A DNA stretch of 47,726 bases from Streptomyces atratus (GTDB lineage: Bacteria; Actinomycetota; Actinomycetes; Streptomycetales; Streptomycetaceae), in the NCBI RefSeq assembly GCF_900119365.1, contig NZ_FPJO01000033.1, positions 1 through 47,726 on the forward strand, given 5' to 3'. A program made the translations under genes and the position numbers. Under the pieces are notes generated by a model, which saw only the letters and a list, made by a program, of their open reading frames with translations, had not been told where the DNA came from and did not search any database. How positions within the stretch are numbered: the first letter of the stretch is position 1; the number at the start of each line of letters is the position of its first letter. Positions 26,276 through 34,700 of this stretch are shown here, piece after piece.

Positions 26276-27181
26276 ATGTACCTCGAAGAGCTCCGCACCC
26301 TGCTGGCCCGGCATGCCCGGCCCGACTGGACCACCGCCATCGACGGCGTCCTCATCTCGATGGTCGACCGGTCCGATCCGCCGGCGCCCTCGATGTCGGG
26401 CACGATGCTGGCGGTCATCGCCCAGGGCGCCAAACGACTCGCCCTGGGCGACCGGGTGTACGAGTACGGCCCAGGGCAGTACCTGGTCGCGTCGGTCGAC
26501 CTGCCCGTCACCGGACAGTTCACCCAGGCCGAACCCAAGCAGCCGGCGCTGGGGTTCGCTCTCGTGCTGGAACCGTCCGCCGTCGCCGAGTTGCTGCTGC
26601 AGGCCGGGCCCGGAGACAGTCCCCGCCCCGGCGGAGGCACACCGCCGGGGATCGCCGTCAGCGACGCTTCGGCCCCGTTGCTCGACGCGGTGGTCCGGCT
26701 GCTGCGCCTGCTGGACGAGCCCCGCGACCGGGCAGTACTGGCCCCGCTGGTCAAGCGCGAGATCCTGTGGCGCCTGATCACCGGCGAGCAGGGTGCGACG
26801 GTTCGCCAGCTCGGCCTGGCCGACAGCAGCCTCAGCCACGTCTCCCGGGCCGTGCGCTGGATCCGCGAGCACTACGCGCAGCCCTTCCGGGTCGAGGACG
26901 TGGCGGGGCTGTCCGGCATGAGCGTCTCCGCCTTCTACCGCAACTTCCAGGCGGTGACCGCGATGAGCCCCATCCAGTTCCAGAAGCAGATCCGGCTGCA
27001 AGAGGCCCGGCTGCTGCTCGCCACCCACCCGGGCGACGTCACCGGAGTCGGTCACCGCGTCGGCTATGACAACCCGTCACAGTTCAGCCGGGAATACCGC
27101 CGCCAGTTCGGTGCGCCCCCCAGTCAGGACGCCGCCCGTTTGCGTCACAGCGTGCGCACCCCCGCAGGTGTCCTTCCTTGA
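26276..27181 (+). CDS. AraC-family regulator with AraC_N domain (paralogue 1)
   Basis: A 301-residue regulator. The N-terminal domain (about 1-170, YEYGPGQYLVASVDLPVTGQFTQAEPKQPALGFALVLEP) is the AraC_N cupin-type domain of this subfamily. The C-terminal part holds two helix-turn-helices: FRVEDVAGLSGMSVSAFYRNFQAVTAMSPIQFQKQIRLQEARLLL (about 203-250) and VTGVGHRVGYDNPSQFSREYRRQFG (about 255-280). The ATG at 26276 matches the start of paralogue 2. There is no usable ribosome site, so the mRNA may be leaderless. It is divergent from the monooxygenase/esterase/SDR operon and very probably controls it; the ligand is likely an aldehyde or other small electrophile, by family habit. Confidence 0.9.
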   Translation: MYLEELRTLLARHARPDWTTAIDGVLISMVDRSDPPAPSMSGTMLAVIAQGAKRLALGDRVYEYGPGQYLVASVDLPVTGQFTQAEPKQPALGFALVLEPSAVAELLLQAGPGDSPRPGGGTPPGIAVSDASAPLLDAVVRLLRLLDEPRDRAVLAPLVKREILWRLITGEQGATVRQLGLADSSLSHVSRAVRWIREHYAQPFRVEDVAGLSGMSVSAFYRNFQAVTAMSPIQFQKQIRLQEARLLLATHPGDVTGVGHRVGYDNPSQFSREYRRQFGAPPSQDAARLRHSVRTPAGVLP

Positions 27182-27205
27182 GCCGGATGGATTGCGGAGG
27201 AGAAA

Positions 27206-27262
27206 CGTGCAAGGGGCAGCGAGGATCGTTTTACGGTTTCCGCAGGTCAGGGCGGTTCAATG
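27206..27262 (+). promoter_or_regulatory. Two-block promoter/operator motif, copy 2, orphan
   Basis: CGTGCAAG (27206-27213), 41 nt, GTTCAATG (27255-27262), pointing right. The intervening DNA also aligns with copy 1: both have GCGAGSATCGTT and CGCAGGTCA at matching positions. It lies between the two convergent AraC genes with no gene downstream in its own direction, so it looks like the remains of a third divergent promoter. Confidence 0.6.
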
Positions 27263-27351
27263 GGGTCACCGGTTCTCCCGCGGAGCAGGAATTACCACAA
27301 CCTTCCTCCTGCCTTGGTGTATTCCGCCCGCAGGCCGCGCGTTCCGGCCGT

Positions 27352-28242
27352 TCAGTTCTCTGCGTCGGCGGTGCGCGCCGTGAATCTGATCGCGTCCTGA
27401 CTGGGCGGCGCGCCAAAGAGACGCCGGTACTCCCGGCTGAACTGGGACGGGCTGTCGTATCCCACGCGGTACCCGATGTGCGCGATGTCTTTGGGATGCG
27501 CGGCCAGAAGAAGCCGAGCCTTATGGAGTCTCCTCTTCTTCTGGAACTGGATGGGACTCATTCCGGTGACGGCCTGGAAATTCCGGTAGAAGGCGGAAGT
27601 ACTCATCCCGATCAGCGATGCCACGTCGTCCACCCGGAACGGCTCTCTGTAGTTTTCCCGAATCCACTGCACGGCTCTGGCGATATGGGAGAGCTTGCTG
27701 TCCGCGAGGCCGATCTGACGAACCGTCGCGCCCTGCTCACCGGTGATCAGGCGCCACAGGATCTCCCGCTTGATGAGGGGGGCGAGCATGTCCCTGTCCC
27801 GCGGCTGGTCGAGCAGGCGCAGCAGTCGCACGGCGGCGTCGAGGAACTCGTCGGAGGCGTCACTGACGGCGAGAGCGGGGGGCGCGGTGCCGTTCTGCGG
27901 AAAGTTGCGAGGAGCTGCCTGCAGCATCACCTCGGCGACCTCCGAGGCTTGCAGGAGCAGGCCGAGACCCAGCGCCGGCCGCTCCGGGGTGGCCTCGACG
28001 AAATGGCCGGTGACGGGCAGGTCGACGGATGCGACCAGGTACTGCCCGGCGCGGTACTCGTACACGTACTCGCCCAGCGCAAGACGTTTGGCGCCCTGAG
28101 CGATCAGCGCCATGACCGTACCTGTCATGGATGCATGAGGTGCCTGCGACTCCGCGCGGCCGATCCGCACGTGCTCGATGGCGGTCGTTCCGTCGGGTCG
28201 GGCGTGACGGGTCAGCAGAGTTCGGAGTTCGTCCAGCAGCAT
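27352..28242 (-). CDS. AraC-family regulator (paralogue 2)
   Basis: A 296-residue protein very similar to the regulator at 26276 over its whole length: MLLDELRTLLTRHARPDGTTAIE at the start, REILWRLITGEQGATVRQIGLADSKLSHIARAVQWIRE in the linker, and HTHs FRVDDVASLIGMSTSAFYRNFQAVTGMSPIQFQK and IAHIGYRVGYDSPSQFSREYRRLFG. The conserved alignment of the starts decides the ATG at 28242, even though the frame is open to 28431. No ribosome site precedes it, as for paralogue 1. It is divergent from the truncated [2Fe-2S] oxidoreductase gene at 28437, which it presumably controlled. Confidence 0.9.
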   Translation of the reverse strand: MLLDELRTLLTRHARPDGTTAIEHVRIGRAESQAPHASMTGTVMALIAQGAKRLALGEYVYEYRAGQYLVASVDLPVTGHFVEATPERPALGLGLLLQASEVAEVMLQAAPRNFPQNGTAPPALAVSDASDEFLDAAVRLLRLLDQPRDRDMLAPLIKREILWRLITGEQGATVRQIGLADSKLSHIARAVQWIRENYREPFRVDDVASLIGMSTSAFYRNFQAVTGMSPIQFQKKRRLHKARLLLAAHPKDIAHIGYRVGYDSPSQFSREYRRLFGAPPSQDAIRFTARTADAEN

Positions 28243-28320
28243 GGACCGATTGAAGCATTGCGAGTGAGGAAGGGTCCAGCAAACAAACCTCTCCGACTCA
28301 TGCGAGATCACAAGGAGGAT

Positions 28321-28376
28321 CGTGCAAGGCTCCGCCCCTTTTAGGCAAAGCAGTTCTCCAGCGGACTGGTTGAATG
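28321..28376 (+). promoter_or_regulatory. Two-block promoter/operator motif, copy 3
   Basis: CGTGCAAG (28321-28328), 40 nt, GTTGAATG (28369-28376), pointing right to the [2Fe-2S] gene at 28437 and divergent from AraC paralogue 2. The extended block GAGGATCGTGCAAG is identical to copy 1. GTTGAATG lies about 60 bp before the start codon, compared with about 38 bp in copy 1. Confidence 0.65.
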
Positions 28377-28436
28377 TCCGGAGTCTCTGACGCTCTGCTA
28401 TTCGGGGATTCGCTGCATTGAGGAAGGACAAGCGGT

Positions 28437-28850
28437 ATGACGGACGGAACCCACAGCGAGATACGTCTTCGCGTCAACGGTCTGACGCACCGTCTGACCG
28501 TCGACCATCGCAGGACATTGCTCGATACGCTCCGTGAGGGCACAGGTCACACAGGGCCGAAAAAGGGCTGCGACCGCGGGCAGTGCGGCGCCTGCACGGT
28601 GCTTCTGGACGGACGGCGTGTGGTGTCCTGCCTGACGCTGGCGGTCGCCGCCGACGGCTCGGACGTCACGACGGTCGAGGGCCTCGCGCACGACGGTGAA
28701 CTGCGGCCGTTGCAGCAGGCGTTCGTACAACTCGACGGTCTCCAGTGCGGCTACTGCACGCCCGGGCAGCTCTGCTCCGCGGTCGGGATGCTGGCCGAGC
28801 ACGCGGCGGGCTGGCCCAGCGCGGTCACCACCGACGTCTCCTCCCAGGGA
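28437..28850 (+). pseudogene. Aldehyde-oxidase-type [2Fe-2S] subunit, 3'-truncated
   Basis: The ATG at 28437 has GAGGAAGG upstream. Residues 1-130 match the small subunit of molybdenum hydroxylases. The plant-type cluster is CDRGQCGACTVLLDGRRVVSC, and the second domain opens with LQCGYCTPGQLCSAVGMLAEHAAGWPSAVT. The rest of the second cluster (the CRCG segment) is missing: from about 28850 the frame continues only as antisense of a STAND ATPase gene. No FAD-binding or Mo-binding subunit is present. This is the broken target of the AraC paralogue. Confidence 0.8.
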
Positions 28851-30134
28851 CCGGCTGGTGTGGTCGATCACGACGGCCACGAGCGTTTCGGCGTCGTTGA
28901 CCGTCAGCGAGCTCGCCGGGACCGGCTGAACCGGCCCAGGCGTCCTGGGCTGCTTCACCTGGGACGTGATCCGCTGGGAAATCACGTGGACGAGCGCCAA
29001 AGTCTCTCCGCTGTCACGTTCGTCCCAGTGCCGGACCCGGGCCACCATGGTCTTTCCGCCATCGATCAGCTTCGGATCGCTGACGACGATGTCGCCACCG
29101 TCGACGTCGACGCCGTTCAGAGGCAAGGCGGTCAGCGCGTTGTTGTCCTCGGTCTGAGCGAGCAGGACCGGGGCACGTGCGTCTCCGAGGAGACGGCCGG
29201 TGTGATTCTCCAGCGAAGGCCCCGGGACCTGTTGCACCTGGCTGCCACGTCTGGTGCGGACGAGTGTCCGATCGCCGAAGGACGCGACCGCGAAGCGCTG
29301 CCCCTTCGCGTCGGCCGCGACGCTTTCGCAGCCCTCGCCCGCCTCCTCTCGCGCAATCCTGCGGCGCAGCGGCGTCTCGCTCCCGGGCAGCACCCTGACC
29401 AGACCCCTGAGCAGCCGCGACGCGGCGGCCTCCTCGCTCTACCCGACGCACTGCTGCCAGGCCTTGTTGCAGTGCTCCTCCAGTGCGCCCTTCACGCCGT
29501 GCATCGCCTCGTACGTCGTCGTGCGCAGTCGACCGGCGAACTGTCTGTCCCACAGCTGTTTCAGCAGGAAGCCGAGGAGCGGCAGGTTCTCCGGTTCGCG
29601 GCACGCATCGTCCAGAACGCGCTGCGCCAGTCCCGGGTCGTAGGCCACCGCCGGGGCCTTCTCCAGCGGTTTGGTGATCACTTCCCGGAGCTGGTCCCGG
29701 GACATCGGCGTCAGCGGGAGTGTCCTGCTGTCCCGCAGCAGGGGGCCGAGCCGAGGGTGCTTGAGCACCGCGTCCATGAAGTCGGACCGGAGTGTGACCA
29801 GCAGCCGCGATCCGGTTCCCGGACCACCTCGGGGGGAGAGAAGCCCGGCGGCTTCCTCGAATTCCGCCTCGGTGCGGTCCAGGAGGGCCTCGGCCTGGTC
29901 GAGTACGACGATGTACCTGCCGCCCGCCCGGCCTCGCAGGCGGTTCAGCGTGTCCACGAGGCCCCTGGCCGCGAGCCATCCCTCCACCTGGTCGACGCTA
30001 GTCGCCCGCGGATCCCCGTACCGCCCGGTGCGAACGGCTTCGTAGAGGTTGGCATCGGTCCGCGAAGTCACCCCATCCAGTAGCTCTCTCCCCGGAAAGG
30101 TGCCCCTGGTTTCTGCTCCGATGCGACTCAACAA
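28851..30134 (-). pseudogene. nSTAND1-type ATPase/WD40 protein, truncated at both ends with internal stop
   Basis: The minus strand from 30134 reads IGAETRGTFPGRELLDGVTSRTDANLYEAV, then the Walker-B-like RYIVVLDQAEALLDR, the TLRSDFMDAVL sensor block and the winged-helix part (LPLTPMSRDQLREVITKPLEKAP). The P-loop that should precede it is gone. An amber codon at 29439-29441 interrupts the frame, and family-like sequence resumes in the same frame (SEEAAASRLLRGLVRVLPGSETPLRRRI) and runs to about 28851 in beta-rich, WD40-like sequence. Relatives are large signalling or conflict-system STAND proteins. Loss of P-loop and C-terminus makes it dead. Confidence 0.7.
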
Positions 30135-30302
30135 TCACATCCTCGCAGGCCAGACGGCACCTTCCCTGTCGGGTCATCAGACCGTCGTATACCGCTGAAC
30201 AGCCAGGCCCGAGCCTCTACCAGTCCGGATGCTCAACTCGCGGGCTCGCGGGCTCACAAGTGCGTGGGCATCCGCTTTCACCGGAGAACGGGCCGGACCG
30301 CC

Positions 30303-31505
30303 TCAGCCGGCGCTCCACTTCTGGTGGCCCTGTCCGTTGCAGTCCCATAGCTGCAACCGGCTGCCATTGGACGCGTGCCGCTCCTTCACGTCAACGCATT
30401 TGCCGGCCTGCAGGCCGACCAGGTCGTGCGAGGAGTTCAGCCGGAACCGCTGGGCAGGACCGCCATTGCAGGTCGCCAGCTGGATCACCGCGCCGTTGCT
30501 CGTCGCTCCCCACGCGACGTCCATGCACAGGCCCATCGAACGCACGGTCCCGTCACCCATGAAACGCCACGTCTGCTGCGACGATCCGCTGCAGTCCCAG
30601 ATCTGCAAGGGCGTACCGTCGCCTTTGCCGTCCGTAACATCAATGCAACGACCCGAGGCGTGGCCCCGGATCGAGACGCCCGGGGCGCTGGTGGAACGCT
30701 CCGCCGATCCGGACGTGCCGACAGACTGCTTCGCGGGAGACTGCGTCTTGGCGCGCTGCGGCACACTACCCCCTGACCGGGAGCCGCTGGACCCGGTCGC
30801 ACGGCCTGCCGGGATCTCACCGCCGCCATGTACCGTACGTGCCCCCGGCGCTCCGGCGTCCGCCTTCCCTGCGTGGCTCTTGGCCGGACTGCTCTTCCCC
30901 GGGCTCGCACTGTTCGCCGGGATGCCGCCCTTGGCCGGCGGCGCCGACTCGACGGCGCCGACCGTGTCTTCATCCGCCGAAGACCCCAGCAGCGTGCCGG
31001 GCATCACACCCGCCGAAGCCACACGCTCGTCTTCACGCTCGCCACTCACCAGGAACGGCACCGCTATCAGCAGCGCCCCCACAATCGCCGCCCCCGCCAG
31101 CAAACTCTTGTGCGGCCGCCCCGGGGGAGCGCTCGCAGCGTCCTCGGCCATGCCGCCGAGCGTCTCTTCCGCCTCTTCTTCCACGTCGGCCGCCGTGGAA
31201 CTGGATGCTCCCGTCTCTCCGCCCTCGCGCACGGTTCCCCTGACACCCGCTGCTTCCGGGACACCTGCAGCTTCCGGCTCCTGAACCGCACCGGAGATCT
31301 CCGACGCCTGCTCGGAAACGGGAGTCTCCGATGCCACAGGCGCGACGGCCGGAAGCACCGCGGTACCGCCCTCGCCCGGAGAGACCGGTACAGCGGCGGC
31401 CGAAGAAGCCGTACCCTCTGCCGTCCCTGCAGCCGTAACGCCTTGCCCCGCTTCCGGTCCCCCGGCCCTGGACGGTGTGCTCCGAGAGCCCTGCGATGAG
31501 GTCAT
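30303..31505 (-). CDS. Membrane-anchored protein with C-terminal ricin-type lectin domain
   Basis: A 400-residue protein from the ATG at 31505 (GGTAGG about seven bases upstream). Residues 1-130 are acidic and Ala/Glu/Val-rich with no fold that I recognise. Residues 134-154 (SLLAGAAIVGALLIAVPFLVS) form one transmembrane helix. A Ser/Ala/Pro/Gly linker runs to about 275. Residues 276-400 are a ricin-B beta-trefoil: GRCIDVTDGKGDGTPLQIWDC, GLCMDVAWGATSNGAVIQLATC, GKCVDVKERHASNGSRLQLWDC with QQTW, AQRF and HQKW. The topology should put the lectin outside. It lies 199 bp behind the giant ESX-linked gene on the same strand and may be its last partner. Confidence 0.85.
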   Translation of the reverse strand: MTSSQGSRSTPSRAGGPEAGQGVTAAGTAEGTASSAAAVPVSPGEGGTAVLPAVAPVASETPVSEQASEISGAVQEPEAAGVPEAAGVRGTVREGGETGASSSTAADVEEEAEETLGGMAEDAASAPPGRPHKSLLAGAAIVGALLIAVPFLVSGEREDERVASAGVMPGTLLGSSADEDTVGAVESAPPAKGGIPANSASPGKSSPAKSHAGKADAGAPGARTVHGGGEIPAGRATGSSGSRSGGSVPQRAKTQSPAKQSVGTSGSAERSTSAPGVSIRGHASGRCIDVTDGKGDGTPLQIWDCSGSSQQTWRFMGDGTVRSMGLCMDVAWGATSNGAVIQLATCNGGPAQRFRLNSSHDLVGLQAGKCVDVKERHASNGSRLQLWDCNGQGHQKWSAG

Positions 31506-31704
31506 GATGTCCTACCTTTCAAGGGTGGTTGCTCTGGTCATTCGTAAGATCGGAGGCCCAGAGGTTCTGGGGACGGCTGTCATGGCGGCGCCGTTGGCAA
31601 GGCTCAAGGACTTGGCCGCCCGGAACCCCCGCGACGACTCGACCGTCCATCGGCCGGATTCGTCGGGTGGTTGTCATAACGTCCGGCCGCGCCGGCCAGG
31701 AGAG

Positions 31705-34700
31705 TCACCCGGGCGCGCCGCCGGACTCCTCTGCCGGCTGCTTCTCATCCTCTGGATCCTGTGCGGCACCGTGCTCCCCCGACGACGGCACAGCATCCTC
31801 GAAGCGCTGCGGATCGGCCTGCGCACCGCTCTCGGCACCGGCCGGGAGAACGCCCCGCCGGGACTCCTCCGGCTCCCCGGCAGCTCCCGCGGATTCGTGC
31901 GCGGTCAACCGGGTGAAGCTGTCCCGCACCGCTTCGGGGAAGAGTTCCCGTCTGTTGCGCAGCAACATTTCACGGTCATGAAGGTTGAGTCCGAGATCCT
32001 TCAACGGCACTGCCGCATCCGGCGCGAGTGCCCACATGGCCGCGTACTCCCGTGCGTAAGACAGTCCCTCCACGTCAGGGGATCGCACCAGGGTGTCCAT
32101 CACGTCCTGGGAGTCGAGCAGCACGTGGAGCCCGGTGTCGAAGTCCTGCTCGGCCGCGGTCTCGTTCGAGGTCCGCTTCCGCGCGGCGCCGCCTGAGGTG
32201 TCAGCTGAGTCGTCGGTTCCGTCGACCCTGCCTGGCGCGGAGTCATGGCCGTCTCCGGTCTCCGGCCGCGCGGCGGAATCCGACGGACGCCGGACATCGG
32301 GATCGGCCGGAGCCGGCTCCTCGGCCGATGGCGAAATCCCGGCGTCTGCCTGCGCGGCCGAGGTGCGGTCCGCTGTCGCTGCCGGGGCAATGTCTGTCGT
32401 CGCTGGCGGGGTAACGTCCGCTGTCGCTGCCGGGGCAATGTCTGTCGTCGCTGGCGGGGTAACGTCCGCTGTCGCTGCCGGGGCAACGTCTGCCCTCACT
32501 GCCGGGCCAACGGCCGCCGTCGGGCGGGCCAGCAGGTACTCCCGGCCCCTTCGGTACAGGATCACTCGCGGCCCAGCCGTCCCGTCGCTGGGCGTGTGGG
32601 TACGGGAGGTACCGTCCTCGGCGACCACGGTCACGCTTGCGCCGTAGGCGGCGGCCAGCTCGGCGGCGGCCGCCTCCGTCGTGTCGTCCCAGCGGCGGGG
32701 CGTGAGCAACTGCCGCCGGATGAGCGCTTCTTCCTGGCTCCGGCTGAGCTCCAGATCCTCCGGAAGCCCGCCGTCGGTTCGCCGCAGGCGTGCGGACCGG
32801 ACGGTCTCCTCGGAGAGCCCGGCGTGAACAAGATCGTCGTCCGTGAAAGGCGAACCGCGGTCCAGCCGGGCCGCAGGGGGGAGCTGTTGGCCCGTGGCCA
32901 GGGCGAGGGGTCCAGCGGCGCCCTCCAGCCTCAGGGCTGCGGCGACAGCGGACCAGAAGCCGTTGCCGTCGCCGGCCGGCTCCACGAGTTCATGGACGGT
33001 GCCGTCCGGTCCGACCAGTTCCGTCAGCTTCCCGCCGGTGCCGGCGGGGCGCCAGGCGGTGGAACCGGTTGCCCATGGCGCCTCGCGGTACGCGGGCCGC
33101 GGCGGCCGGCCGACCGGCGTTTCGCCTCCTACGGCCGGCGCCGATTCCCCCTCGGCTGCCAGGGGCAGCGGGGGCTGCCGCCGGGCGTCGCCGGACGGCA
33201 GAGCCGGCCGGTAGTGCCGATCCTGCAACTGCAGCACGATGTGTGCGAGCTCTTTTCCGGTGTCGTGGCCCGCCTTGGGAAGGGGCCGGAAGTCCTGGAA
33301 CGCTCCGTCCGCGCCGACCACGGTGATCCGCGCGTGGAAGGCACGGGCGGCCAGCGCGGGCAGCAGGTCGGCGGCGCCGTGGTTCCATCCCGCACTGTCC
33401 GCGGTGTCACCCCCACGCTGCAACTGCGCCCCGGCGAGACGGCCACGCTGCTCACCCGGCAGCTCGGCGTGCAGCGGTATGCGGCCCGAGCCGTCGAACT
33501 CGCGGCGCTCGGGGGTGCCCTCGGCGAAGCTCACCCCGCTGTCGGCCAGTTCTGAACCGCTGAACGCGTCCTTGGTGTCGGGCGAGGTGAAGTCCAGCAG
33601 GTCGGTGTTCTCGGGACGGTTCAGCTCGTCGGCGAGCAGGCCTCGCAGACCGTCGATGATCATCTGCCGGTCCGCCACCTCCACCCGCCTGCTGAGCATC
33701 TCCGGGTCGGCGTGGTGCAGTCCTTCGGCGAGGGCGTGGAAGAAGCCGTCACCGTCAGTGGGTACGTCGAGAACCGTATACGACTGATCGCCCTCGGGCG
33801 AGAGCAGCTGGTCCGGTCCGCCGGGGGCGCTTTCCCGCACGATGTAGTGGTCCGCTTCCGCGCCGCGGCTGTCGCCCGCCGGCGCGGTCGGAGCGGCCGG
33901 AGCGAAGACCACGGGCGGCGGTTCGGTGAGGCCCCGGCGCAGCTCCGGCTCACCGGACCGGTCCTCAGCCGGCAGCCGGTGCCAGCGCGTGAGCCGGTCG
34001 GCCTCCGCCCGCACCCGGTGGAACTCGCCGGCCGCGGCATCGGCCCTCTGCAGCAGAGGCTTCAGGGTCTCCCTCTTCAGCATCTTCACCAGATCGCTGT
34101 CGGTCAGCTCGGGGGTCCTCTCATGCAGGTCGGCCAGGGCGCGACGCCTGTCCCAGTAGGCGTCGTCGGCGGCGGCCCATGCCTGGCCGGCCTTGACCAC
34201 CTGGGTCCAGGCGTCCGCCACCCGGGACGGGAAGTTCCCGTCGTCGATCAGGCCCCACTCCCGGGCGACGTCCTCGCGGACCACGGCGATGATCTGGCCC
34301 TGCGCCTCGACCGCCTGCTGGCCGGGCTTGATGTAGCCGAACGGGCCGAGCCATTTGTTTTTCGGCCGGTCCACCTCGGCGACACCGAGCCAGCCGGTTG
34401 GGATCGCGAACACGAAGCTGCGGCCGGACGGCTTGTTGTTGAGCTGGGCGCCCTCCGCGCCGGAGCGCACGTGACGGTCGGTCTCGGCGGCGTTCGGGCC
34501 CGTCACGGAGGCGTACGGAGCAGCCGCGCCGAAGTCTCCGGCGGCGACCACCGGTCGCACGCCGAGCGCGGAGTCGTAGCCGCTCGTGCTGGAAACAGCG
34601 CTGTCCTGGGCCGCGGTGTCCCGCTCGGCGCTCTCCATGGTGCTGTCCGTGACCACCGTCAGCAGCGTGGCCCGGGTGAAGTCCGGCTTGGAGTAGAGCC

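Noticed and set aside
25814..27055. 413-residue minus-strand protein ending in the ABM domain
   Set aside because: The upstream part is antisense to AraC paralogue 1; the ABM protein has its own start and ribosome site at 26131.
28437..30083. Single 548-residue protein starting with a [2Fe-2S] domain
   Set aside because: Only the first 130 or so residues are real; the remainder is the antisense of a STAND ATPase remnant with clear family motifs on the minus strand.
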